DNA from: Halanaerobium sp. | Lineage (GTDB): Bacteria; Bacillota; Halanaerobiia; Halanaerobiales; Halanaerobiaceae | Direction of reading: 5' to 3' | NCBI GenBank assembly: GCA_003070825.1 | Contig: QBLP01000146.1 | Span: 1 to 5,270, forward strand | DNA length: 5,270 nt | Shown here: positions 1 to 5,270 of the stretch, piece by piece | Layout of the letters: every line of letters begins with the position of its first letter | Numbering within the stretch: the first letter of the stretch is position 1 | Program-made: the position numbers and the translations under genes | Notes under the pieces: generated by a model | The model's input: the letters and a program-made list of their open reading frames with translations, nothing else | Databases searched by the model: none | What the model was told of the DNA's origin: nothing

Positions 1-1
1 A

Positions 2-1186
2 TATATAGCAGTAGATACAAGGTCTGATGCTGATTCAGAGACTGTTCCCAGTACCAAAGGGCAGCTCGAACTTGGCAGACTTTTAGTGAAAGAATTAAAT
101 GAATTAGGTTTAGAAAATGTTAAGCAGGATCAAAATGGATATATTTATGCAGAGCTGCCCTCTAATACAGCTGAGGAAGTTCCAACTATCGGCTTTATAG
201 CCCATCTGGACACCAGTCCTGATTTAGATGGTCAGGTGACTAATCCCCAGCTGGTAGATTATCAGGGAGGAGAGATTCAATTAAATGATCAGTACAGCCT
301 GACTGAAGCTGAGTTTCCAGCCCTAAAAGAATTAAAAGGTAAAACTCTAATTACCACAGATGGAACAACCCTGCTGGGTGCTGATGATAAAGCAGGGATA
401 GCTGAAATTCTAACTGCACTCGATTATTTAATTTCAAATCCTGAAATCAAGCACGGATTAATTAAGGTCGGCTTTACACCTGATGAAGAAATTGGCAGAG
501 GAGCAGACCACTTTGATGTAGAAGCCTTTGGAGCAGATTTTGCCTATACACTTGATGGGGGACCACTGGGAGAACTGGAATATGAAAACTTTAATGCAGC
601 TTCTGCTGATCTAAAAATACAGGGTAAAAATGTTCATCCAGGTACTGCTAAGAATGTAATGGTTAATTCAATGAAAATCGCGATGGAATTAGATGCTATG
701 CTGCCGACTGCAGAAGCACCGGAACATACTGAAGGCTATGAGGGTTTTTATCACTTAATTGATATCGATGGTAGTGTAGATTATACTGAATCAAGTTATA
801 TTATCAGAGATTTTTCCAAAGAAGGTTTTGAAAACAAGAAGGCCTTAATGCAGCAGGTGGTGGATTTTTTAAATAATAAATATGGAAATGTAATTGAAGT
901 CAAGATAGAAGACAGCTACTACAATATGAAAGAAAAAATTGAGCCTCATTTTGAGATAATTGAGCTTGCCAAAAAAGCAATGGAGGAGCTGGGGATAACT
1001 CCGGATATTAAGCCTATCAGAGGTGGAACAGATGGTGCGAGACTTTCCTATATGGGACTGCCAACTCCCAACTTATTTGCAGGAGGCTATAACTTTCACG
1101 GCAGATTTGAATTTATTCCGGTAGAAAATATGAAAAAAGCAGCTGAATTGATTGTTAAAATTGCAGAAAATGCGGCTCAGAAATAA
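2..1186 (+). CDS. pepT: peptidase T (tripeptide aminopeptidase), 5' end outside window
   Basis: Zinc aminopeptidase of the M20 family that removes N-terminal residues from tripeptides in the cytoplasm, a late step in peptide use. The reading frame is open from base 2 and its first visible residues, YIAVDTRSDADSETVPSTKG, match the conserved PepT N-terminus, so only about a dozen residues are missing. The GTG at 86 is an internal valine, not the start. Counting that valine as residue 1, the metal and catalytic residues are all present: His40 and Asp42 in AHLDTSP, Asp101 in GADDKAG, Glu134-Glu135 in TPDEEIG, Asp157 in TLDGG and His338 in NFHG. The dimerisation-domain signature NVHPGTAKN is also present. 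At 394 visible residues the protein would reach the usual ~405-410. It ends at TAA 1184-1186 with no obvious intrinsic terminator. Identification is by recall of the E. coli and Salmonella enzymes and is very secure. Confidence 0.96.
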   Translation, partial: YIAVDTRSDADSETVPSTKGQLELGRLLVKELNELGLENVKQDQNGYIYAELPSNTAEEVPTIGFIAHLDTSPDLDGQVTNPQLVDYQGGEIQLNDQYSLTEAEFPALKELKGKTLITTDGTTLLGADDKAGIAEILTALDYLISNPEIKHGLIKVGFTPDEEIGRGADHFDVEAFGADFAYTLDGGPLGELEYENFNAASADLKIQGKNVHPGTAKNVMVNSMKIAMELDAMLPTAEAPEHTEGYEGFYHLIDIDGSVDYTESSYIIRDFSKEGFENKKALMQQVVDFLNNKYGNVIEVKIEDSYYNMKEKIEPHFEIIELAKKAMEELGITPDIKPIRGGTDGARLSYMGLPTPNLFAGGYNFHGRFEFIPVENMKKAAELIVKIAENAAQK

Positions 1187-1215
1187 GAAAAGTTAATCTA
1201 TTTTTAAGTTTTAAC

Positions 1216-1224
1216 TGTTATAAT
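1216..1224 (+). promoter_or_regulatory. extended -10 promoter of the alarmone synthetase gene
   Basis: The sequence TGTTATAAT is a perfect TG-N-TATAAT extended -10 element. It lies about 50 bases before the synthetase ATG, in an AT-rich gap after the pepT stop. No good -35 hexamer is seen at the right distance, which is usual for extended -10 promoters. Transcription would start near 1231 and leave a leader of about 40 bases. This suggests the synthetase is transcribed independently of pepT, although read-through is possible because no clear terminator separates them. The B. subtilis homologue ywaC is driven by envelope-stress sigma factors; no such element was recognised here. Confidence 0.55.
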
Positions 1225-1260
1225 TGAACTATATTAATATTAAAATTTCTAAGCATATCT

Positions 1261-1265
1261 AGGAG
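1261..1265 (+). promoter_or_regulatory. ribosome binding site of the alarmone synthetase
   Basis: AGGAG lies 8 bases before the ATG at 1274. It supports that ATG as the start, and the first residues (MESNINKEQL) lead directly into the family's N-terminal helix. Confidence 0.85.
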
Positions 1266-1273
1266 TGGAATAA

Positions 1274-1936
1274 ATGGAATCTAATATCAATAAAGAACAG
1301 CTGATGAACATAGCAGACCAGTATGGTTTTAAAGAATGGCGGGAGCTGATCTTTATCCATGAGTCAGCAATCGAAGAAGTAAACACCAAACTTAAAATTT
1401 TAAATAACGAATTTAAAATAATTCATGATCACAACCCAATTGAGCATATTAAAACGAGAGTTAAAAAACCTGACAGCATTATAGAAAAGCTGGAGCGCAA
1501 AGGCTATGAGGTCAACATTGAAAATGCTAAAACTAAGATCAATGATATAGCTGGAATCAGGATTATCTGCTCTTTTACCGATGATATTTATAAGATTTTA
1601 GAAATGATCAAATCTCAGGATGATATTGAGGTTTTAAAGGTCAAAGATTATATCAAAAATCCGAAAGAAAATGGCTACCGGAGCCTGCATCTATTAATTC
1701 AGCTGCCGATCTTTTTAAGCAGTCAGGCCCGGATGACTAAAGTTGAAATTCAGACTAGAACAATTGCCATGGATTTTTGGGCCAGTTTGGAACATAAGAT
1801 CTATTATAAATACAAAAATGATGCTCCAGATGAGATTCCGGAGAAATTGAAGGAGTCTGCCGAAATGATCAAAAAACTCGACCAGCAGATGCTGGATATC
1901 AAAAAGGAACTGGATGAATATGCAGCATTAGAATAA
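1274..1936 (+). CDS. small alarmone synthetase, RelP/YwaC type ((p)ppGpp synthetase)
   Basis: Cytoplasmic single-domain enzyme that transfers pyrophosphate from ATP to GDP or GTP, making ppGpp or pppGpp. It has no hydrolase, TGS or ACT domain, so degradation must be done by another protein. Visible motifs are HNPIEH (53-58), the donor-binding RVK (62-64), DIAGIRIICSF (91-101, with Asp91 the expected metal ligand), NGYRSLHL (133-140, with the guanine-stacking Tyr135), and VEIQTRTIAMDFWASLEHK (157-175, with Glu158 the expected catalytic acid). The length of 220 aa is normal. The fit is better to B. subtilis YwaC (SasA/RelP) than to YjbM (SasB/RelQ): HNPIEH, the VKDYI segment at 123-127 and the DFWASLEHKIYYK block are YwaC-like. 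The C-terminus is a charged helix, KKLDQQMLDIKKELDEY. Its own promoter and RBS suggest independent, stress-inducible expression (inference). The biochemical role is secure; assignment to the RelP subgroup is from memory. Confidence 0.94.
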   Translation: MESNINKEQLMNIADQYGFKEWRELIFIHESAIEEVNTKLKILNNEFKIIHDHNPIEHIKTRVKKPDSIIEKLERKGYEVNIENAKTKINDIAGIRIICSFTDDIYKILEMIKSQDDIEVLKVKDYIKNPKENGYRSLHLLIQLPIFLSSQARMTKVEIQTRTIAMDFWASLEHKIYYKYKNDAPDEIPEKLKESAEMIKKLDQQMLDIKKELDEYAALE

Positions 1937-1948
1937 GCTGCAGCTTAT
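1933..1948. repeat. perfect 16-bp palindrome spanning both convergent stop codons
   Basis: ATAAGCTGCAGCTTAT equals its own reverse complement. It contains the synthetase stop TAA (1934-1936), the 8-base gap GCTGCAGC and the amylase stop (TTA on the plus strand, 1945-1947). As RNA it could fold as a 6-bp stem with a TGCA loop in either direction. It is not followed by a uridine run on either side, so it is a weak bidirectional terminator candidate at best. A competing 6-bp pairing, TGCAGC at 1921-1926 with GCTGCA at 1937-1942, shares part of it. Confidence 0.6.
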
Positions 1949-3738
1949 AAGGATTTATAAATAGCTCTTCCTTTTGCGGGGACAGCTATTTCCAGATAAT
2001 TTTTACCCTGATCAGCTGCTTTTACCTCAAGTTCTTCCCCAATTTTCTCTGCAGCAGAAGAGTAGACACAGATGAATTTTTCGCCGGGCAGATGAATTTC
2101 ACTGTCAATTAAGACTTTGACTTTTTGAGCTTTATCTAAATCACAGTTTACTGCTAATAGAAATTCACCCTGACTGAAGATCCTTGACCAGGCAATAATT
2201 TCTCTGCACCTTGCTTGATCCGCCCGGGGAAGGTGAAAATCCTTATTTTTTATCTCTGATATTTCTCTTAAATACTGCCGGCCCAATCTGAGGTGGATAT
2301 ACTCGTTTCTAAGTTCAGCCAGTTTTTTCATCTCCTGACACACAGGATGTTCACTGTTAAAAAAGCTTCTGTTTCTGGTTCTGAAAGCACCAAATTCTCC
2401 TCCAAACATTGATTCTCTAACATATTTGTCGTGGTCTCCACTGCCGTCAAAACCCTGTTCAGTTCCATAATAGATGCAGGGAATTCCGGCAGTAAAGAAG
2501 TTTAAAAAGACTGCATTCTTTAAAAGAGGAGCTGCTTTTTTATCTGCTGTAAAACGCTCTTTGTGTTTTGGTTTATATACCATATCATGGTCGTCAAACA
2601 TTGTAATAACTCTTTTATGATACCACTGATTTTCACCTTCACTTAAAACCTGAGAATTGGTAAAAATAGAAAAATAGTTTTCGGCTGCGGAATATCCCTT
2701 GGCGACATTTTCAAGAATTTCCGGGATTTTATTGATCCCCAGTGCTGCATCAAGACCTGTGTTTTCACAGATGGATTTTGCAAATTCCATCCCACCGGTG
2801 ATTTCTCCTAAGATATAAAAATCCTTTTTACCCAGAGTCTGGGTAAATTCTTTAATTTCTGTGACAAAAAAGCGGACAGCACCTGGATCTAAATGCTTTA
2901 CTGTATCCAGTCTAAAACCGTCTAAGTCTGCATATGCTATCCAGTATTTATAGCACTCTGTTAAAACTTTTAGGGCTTCAGAGGGCTTATAATCATCTAC
3001 CCTGCCAGAACCAGTATTGATATTTTTTAAAGAGAAAAAATCTCCCTCCCTAAATTCTGGATCGCTGTCCCAGTTTCTAATATAACCTTTTTTGCTGAAG
3101 GTATCTAAATTGAAAATTTCCTGAGGCCAGACTCCCCCTTCAGGCCAGGTAGTGCTGTAGTCAGGATTATTTGGATCAACAACTGCTTTCCCATCTTTAT
3201 CCCTGAAAGCTTTAACCGGATACTCCTGACCGGTATAGAAGGCATCTTCTGCATCATAAAGCAGCACATCAGCTGTGTGGTTGATTATTACATCCAGGAT
3301 AATATAGATTCCCTTTTTATGAGCCTCAGCAACCAGCTTTTTGAGCTCAGCTTTGGTGCCAAAATGAGGGTCAATCTCTAAAAAATTCTGGGTTCCATAG
3401 CCGTGATAATTTTCTGAGTAAACTGGCTGTTTAAGGACCGGGCTGATCCAGAGTACACTCACTCCCAGTTCTTTAAGGTAGTCCAGCTTATCTGTTATTC
3501 CTTTTAAGGTGCCGCCAATCCATTTTTCTCCACTCTCCAGCCACTTCTGCCTGGCTGCCTCAGTTTTTAATGCATTTTCATAATCATTTTTTTGATCATA
3601 GAGGGGATATTCTTTTTCAGATGCGAATCTATCTACAAGCAGAAAATAAAAGATCTGTTCATCCCAGGCTTCCGGAGACTTCTGATACTCTCTTTTTTCA
3701 GTAATTTCTTTTAAATTAAAATCCTCTATACTTTTCAT
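1945..3738 (-). CDS. intracellular GH13 alpha-amylase-family glycoside hydrolase
   Basis: Retaining alpha-glucan hydrolase or transglycosidase with a (beta/alpha)8 barrel. All four classical GH13 regions are visible: region I DVIINH (149-154), region II GFRLDTVKH (274-282, nucleophile Asp278), region III ILGEITG (309-315, acid/base Glu312) and region IV MFDDHDMV (380-387, stabiliser Asp385 after His384). Further marks are YFLLVDRF at 31-38, YHGYGTQNF at 111-119 and GIPCIYYGTEQG at 418-429. The long domain-B region lies at about 155-255 and a beta-sandwich-like C-terminal domain at about 480-597. The N-terminus (MKSIEDFNLKEITEKREYQK) is charged, with no hydrophobic signal, so the enzyme should be cytoplasmic and act on imported maltodextrins or stored glycogen. 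The ATG at 3738 follows a strong RBS. It is convergent with the synthetase and divergent from the next gene, so it is monocistronic here. Exact specificity (amylase, cyclomaltodextrinase or similar) cannot be read from the motifs. Confidence 0.93.
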   Translation of the reverse strand: MKSIEDFNLKEITEKREYQKSPEAWDEQIFYFLLVDRFASEKEYPLYDQKNDYENALKTEAARQKWLESGEKWIGGTLKGITDKLDYLKELGVSVLWISPVLKQPVYSENYHGYGTQNFLEIDPHFGTKAELKKLVAEAHKKGIYIILDVIINHTADVLLYDAEDAFYTGQEYPVKAFRDKDGKAVVDPNNPDYSTTWPEGGVWPQEIFNLDTFSKKGYIRNWDSDPEFREGDFFSLKNINTGSGRVDDYKPSEALKVLTECYKYWIAYADLDGFRLDTVKHLDPGAVRFFVTEIKEFTQTLGKKDFYILGEITGGMEFAKSICENTGLDAALGINKIPEILENVAKGYSAAENYFSIFTNSQVLSEGENQWYHKRVITMFDDHDMVYKPKHKERFTADKKAAPLLKNAVFLNFFTAGIPCIYYGTEQGFDGSGDHDKYVRESMFGGEFGAFRTRNRSFFNSEHPVCQEMKKLAELRNEYIHLRLGRQYLREISEIKNKDFHLPRADQARCREIIAWSRIFSQGEFLLAVNCDLDKAQKVKVLIDSEIHLPGEKFICVYSSAAEKIGEELEVKAADQGKNYLEIAVPAKGRAIYKSL

Positions 3739-3744
3739 AAGCTG

Positions 3745-3753
3745 CCTCCTTCT
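3745..3753 (-). promoter_or_regulatory. ribosome binding site of the amylase gene
   Basis: On the minus strand AGAAGGAGG sits 6 bases before the ATG that ends at 3738. This near-perfect match to the 16S rRNA tail fixes the start and predicts strong translation. Confidence 0.9.
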
Positions 3754-3788
3754 GTTTTAGGCATTATCTATTATTTATATTCTGCAAA

Positions 3789-3818
3789 ATTATTACTTTT
3801 CCTTTAATAACAGCTCAA
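3789..3818 (-). promoter_or_regulatory. candidate promoter of the amylase gene
   Basis: Read on the minus strand, TTGAGC (3818-3813) is followed after 18 bases by AATAAT (3794-3789). The first matches four of six consensus positions and the second five of six. Transcription would start near 3782 and leave a leader of about 45 bases. The region is AT-rich, so other hexamer pairs are possible. No match to a CcpA cre site was recognised. The -35 falls within the dyad at 3799-3836. Confidence 0.35.
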
Positions 3819-3836
3819 TCAAAGCTGAAAAAGGAA
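3799..3836. repeat. imperfect nested dyad in the divergent intergenic region
   Basis: Outer arms TTCCTTT (3799-3805) and AAAGGAA (3830-3836) pair over 7 bp. Inner arms CAGCT (3811-3815) and AGCTG (3823-3827) pair over 5 bp around a 7-base loop. An asymmetric internal loop of 5 and 2 bases separates them. It overlaps the -35 of the amylase promoter candidate and lies upstream of the HEPN-like/CBS gene, a natural place for an operator acting on one or both divergent genes. The asymmetry between the arms weakens the case for one dimeric protein site. Function is inferred only from position. Confidence 0.35.
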
Positions 3837-3895
3837 TAGATTTCTTTTTGAAGAATAAGATATTAGTAGAGATTTTTTTAAATAACAGAAAAGAG

Positions 3896-3900
3896 AGGTG
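3896..3900 (+). promoter_or_regulatory. ribosome binding site that decides the start of the CBS gene
   Basis: AGGTG, within AGAGAGGTG, lies 6 bases before the ATG at 3907. The in-frame GTG at 3898 is part of this Shine-Dalgarno element, so it is very unlikely to be the start. A start there would add only three residues (MLK) and would have no ribosome binding site of its own at the right distance. Confidence 0.75.
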
Positions 3901-3906
3901 CTAAAA

Positions 3907-4614
3907 ATGGAAGCTAAAAAGGATAAATTTATTGAAATGTTTAATGAACTTTATGAACATCTAAAAGAGGTCAATGACTGGGACACATCTTTTTACAGCC
4001 TGCTTCATGAAGGCCGCAATAATGATTATATAATTAGAAAGTACAGAGATGAACTTGATACCGTCAGGGAAGTTAGAAACTCAATTGCCCACAATAATGA
4101 ATATTATTTTTTACCCAGCAGCTCCTTATACACTTTATTAGAAGAGATTTTAGAAAAAGTTATAGATTCCCCTAAAATCAGTGATTTTATTGATGATAAT
4201 TTGATGGTAATTAAAGAAGATACCTCAATCATTAAAACAATACAGGATATGAAAAAACATGACTATGATCAAATCCCGGTAGTAGATCAAAAGGGGAAGT
4301 ACATTGAATTGCTGACCACAAATACAATTATTAGATGGATGGGAGATTTAAAGTCAGCTCAGAGCGCTAAACTGATTATTGAAGATGTTCAGATCAAAGA
4401 AGTTCTAAATTATGCAGAAGAAGATGAAGTCTGCGAATTTATTTCGAAAAACAGCAAACTGGATACTTTAATTGATAAGCATGAGTCAATAATTAAAGCA
4501 GGAAATAAAATTGATGCTTTTTTGATAACTGAAAACGGGAGCAGAGAGGAAGTGCTGCAGGGAATTATAACCGACTGGGAGATACCAGAAATTTACAATA
4601 AGTTAAATATTTAA
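3907..4614 (+). CDS. CBS-pair protein with N-terminal HEPN-like domain
   Basis: Cytoplasmic 235-aa protein with no signal or membrane segment. Residues 1-88 are predicted helical and contain VREVRNSIAHNN (53-64). Here Arg57-Asn58 and His62 form the R-N-x3-H pattern (R-x4-H) typical of HEPN domains, many of which are metal-independent RNases. Residues about 89-147 form the first CBS repeat (PKISDFIDDNLMVIKEDTS, then DQIPVVDQKGKYIELLTTN). Residues about 158-230 form the second, more divergent repeat, ending in DAFLITENGSREEVLQGIIT. CBS pairs usually bind adenine nucleotides and regulate the attached domain, so the plausible reading is a nucleotide-gated HEPN-like module. RNase activity is an inference: some HEPN domains only bind or dimerise. 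The start is ATG 3907, chosen from the RBS. It is transcribed divergently from the amylase; no convincing promoter hexamers were seen just upstream. The CBS assignment is firm; the HEPN assignment rests on one motif and helical context. Confidence 0.82.
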   Translation: MEAKKDKFIEMFNELYEHLKEVNDWDTSFYSLLHEGRNNDYIIRKYRDELDTVREVRNSIAHNNEYYFLPSSSLYTLLEEILEKVIDSPKISDFIDDNLMVIKEDTSIIKTIQDMKKHDYDQIPVVDQKGKYIELLTTNTIIRWMGDLKSAQSAKLIIEDVQIKEVLNYAEEDEVCEFISKNSKLDTLIDKHESIIKAGNKIDAFLITENGSREEVLQGIITDWEIPEIYNKLNI

Positions 4615-4622
4615 GCAGATGA

Positions 4623-4637
4623 TCTCAGCTGCTGAGA
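4623..4637 (+). other. small hairpin after the CBS gene
   Basis: TCTCAG, loop CTG, CTGAGA forms a 6-bp stem just 9 bases after the stop codon. It has no following uridine run, so it is not a standard intrinsic terminator. It might stabilise the 3' end or be chance. Termination between this gene and the next is therefore uncertain. Confidence 0.35.
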
Positions 4638-4639
4638 AA

Positions 4640-4669
4640 TTGATAGCTTAAATATTTTTAGGCTATACT
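4640..4669 (+). promoter_or_regulatory. SigA-type promoter of the last gene
   Basis: TTGATA (4640-4645) and TATACT (4664-4669) are separated by 18 bases, each matching five of six consensus positions. Transcription would start near 4676, about 30 bases before the ATG at 4705. This is the most convincing -35/-10 promoter in the window. Its spacer is occupied by an inverted repeat, described separately. Confidence 0.65.
4643..4666. repeat. inverted repeat inside the promoter, operator candidate
   Basis: ATAGCTTAAA (4643-4652) and TTTAGGCTAT (4657-4666) pair along 10 positions, nine Watson-Crick and one T-G, around the 4-base centre TATT. As DNA this is a 24-bp near-palindrome that starts in the -35 hexamer and ends in the -10 hexamer. 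A protein bound here would block RNA polymerase. It could instead be a hairpin at the end of a transcript from the CBS gene, but no T-run follows it. Confidence 0.5.
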
Positions 4670-4690
4670 TATCTTAAAAATTGCAGCATT

Positions 4691-4696
4691 AAGGAG
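4691..4696 (+). promoter_or_regulatory. ribosome binding site of the last gene
   Basis: AAGGAG lies 8 bases before the ATG at 4705 and fixes that codon as the start of the reading frame that runs off the window. Confidence 0.85.
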
Positions 4697-4704
4697 CCAG
4701 ATAA

Positions 4705-5270
4705 ATGAATCAAAATTATAAAGAATTTTTAGCTTCATATACTAAAAGTGACTTAACAGAAATCAGGCAGTACTGGAACTTCAGTGGAATCAGTCAGTTA
4801 AATAAAGCTGAATTAGTGGATGTTCTGGATCAAAAAATAAAAGAAAGTTTGAGAGAATGGCTGTCATATCAGAGTTCAAAAGAGGTTGGCTTTTTAAAGA
4901 AACTAATTAAAGAACAGCAGCAGAAAGATTGGATTACAATAACACCTAAAGATATCTTAGCTCCAGCCTTAAATAATTTTCAGGGACATGGAATTATTGG
5001 TATTAACGACACAGAAACTGAAAAATCTGTGAGAATACCAGCTGGTCTGTCAGCAGAGATTGCAAAGATTATAACTGATTCAGGGTTTCAAGATCAGATA
5101 AAAAATAATGATAGGCTGCTTCAATTTGCCTGGGGACTCCTGGCTTATTATGGAGCCCTCTCAATTATGCAGTTAATAGAATTTTATGATTTCTATTTTG
5201 AGGTTGAAACTGGGGCAGAAAAATTTCATCATTTCTTTCAGGAAATGAATGAATTTCATAATAATACCCG
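4705..5270 (+). CDS. unrecognised protein, 3' end outside window
   Basis: An open frame of 188 complete codons with no stop before the window ends. The ATG is placed by a strong RBS and a near-consensus promoter, and codon use resembles its neighbours, so it is a real gene. The N-terminus (MNQNYKEFLASYTKSDLTEI) is followed by GISQLNKAELVDVLDQKI at 28-45. The pattern of a hydrophobic helix, a short turn with Gly-Ile-Ser, then L-x-K-A-E-L-V-x-x-L resembles the helix-extended-helix fold of SAP/LEM/Rho N-terminal-like domains, which often bind nucleic acid. The rest is mixed helical with Trp and Tyr (QFAWGLLAYYGAL at 140-152) and no recognised catalytic motif. There is no signal peptide or clear membrane segment. 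I recall Firmicute proteins with a similar start and a C-terminal SEC-C-type metal site, but the C-terminus here is not visible, so no function is assigned. Confidence 0.85.
   Translation, partial: MNQNYKEFLASYTKSDLTEIRQYWNFSGISQLNKAELVDVLDQKIKESLREWLSYQSSKEVGFLKKLIKEQQQKDWITITPKDILAPALNNFQGHGIIGINDTETEKSVRIPAGLSAEIAKIITDSGFQDQIKNNDRLLQFAWGLLAYYGALSIMQLIEFYDFYFEVETGAEKFHHFFQEMNEFHNNT

Noticed and set aside
86..88. GTG at 86 as the start of peptidase T
   Set aside because: The same frame is open upstream to base 2 and encodes conserved PepT residues (YIAVDTRSD and VPSTKG). There is no ribosome binding site before 86. The codon is an internal valine.
1191..1216. AGTTAA/TTAACT inverted repeat after pepT as a terminator
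   Set aside because: Only six AT-rich base pairs with a 14-base loop and no following T-run.
1959..1991. AAATAGCT/AGCTATTT inverted repeat as a terminator for the synthetase
   Set aside because: The 8-bp arms are separated by 17 bases, lie within the amylase coding sequence and are not followed by a T-run; chance in AT-rich DNA is likely.
3848..3876. TTGAAG followed by GATTTT as a promoter for the HEPN-like/CBS gene
   Set aside because: The -10 match is poor at every allowed spacing, so no promoter is claimed there.
3898..3900. GTG at 3898 as the start of the HEPN-like/CBS gene
   Set aside because: It lies inside the Shine-Dalgarno sequence AGAGAGGTG of the ATG at 3907, which has correct spacing.
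4682..4691. Ten-base match TGCAGCATTA with 1921-1930 as a dispersed repeat
   Set aside because: One copy is coding and the other intergenic, similarity stops at once on both sides, and a single 10-mer match in 5 kb is not informative.

Overview
The window is AT-rich, with strong AGGAG-type ribosome binding sites and short intergenic gaps. Its proteins are closest, from memory, to those of low-GC, fermentative Firmicutes. The protein style (peptidase T, a YwaC/RelP-type small alarmone synthetase, an intracellular GH13 amylase, rich in Lys/Glu/Asp) would suit an anaerobe such as a member of the Halanaerobiales. That placement is an inference that needs a database search. No tRNA, rRNA, CRISPR array, insertion sequence or phage gene is visible.

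Layout. (1) Bases 2-1186, plus strand: the 3' ~97% of a peptidase T gene whose true start lies upstream of the window. (2) Bases 1274-1936, plus strand: a stand-alone (p)ppGpp synthetase of the RelP/YwaC (SAS2) type, with its own extended -10 promoter and a good ribosome binding site. (3) Bases 1945-3738, minus strand: a complete GH13 alpha-amylase-family enzyme without a signal peptide. It converges on the synthetase with an 8-base gap, and a perfect 16-bp palindrome spans both stop codons. (4) Bases 3739-3906: a divergent intergenic region with an amylase promoter candidate overlapped by a long imperfect dyad. (5) Bases 3907-4614, plus strand: a 235-aa protein with a HEPN-like R-x4-H segment in its N-terminal third, followed by two CBS-type repeats. 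(6) Bases 4615-4704: a small hairpin, then a near-consensus promoter whose spacer is filled by a 10-bp-arm inverted repeat. (7) Bases 4705-5270, plus strand: the first 188 codons of an unrecognised protein that runs off the window.

How the genes may fit together. The set reads as housekeeping and stress metabolism: peptide turnover (PepT), stringent-type signalling (RelP), intracellular alpha-glucan use (amylase), and a possible nucleotide-sensing, possibly RNA-cleaving protein (HEPN-like plus CBS). The genes are mostly separate transcription units, so a shared pathway is not demonstrated. The most interesting item is the HEPN-like/CBS fusion near an alarmone synthetase. The second is the promoter with a built-in dyad before the unrecognised last gene.
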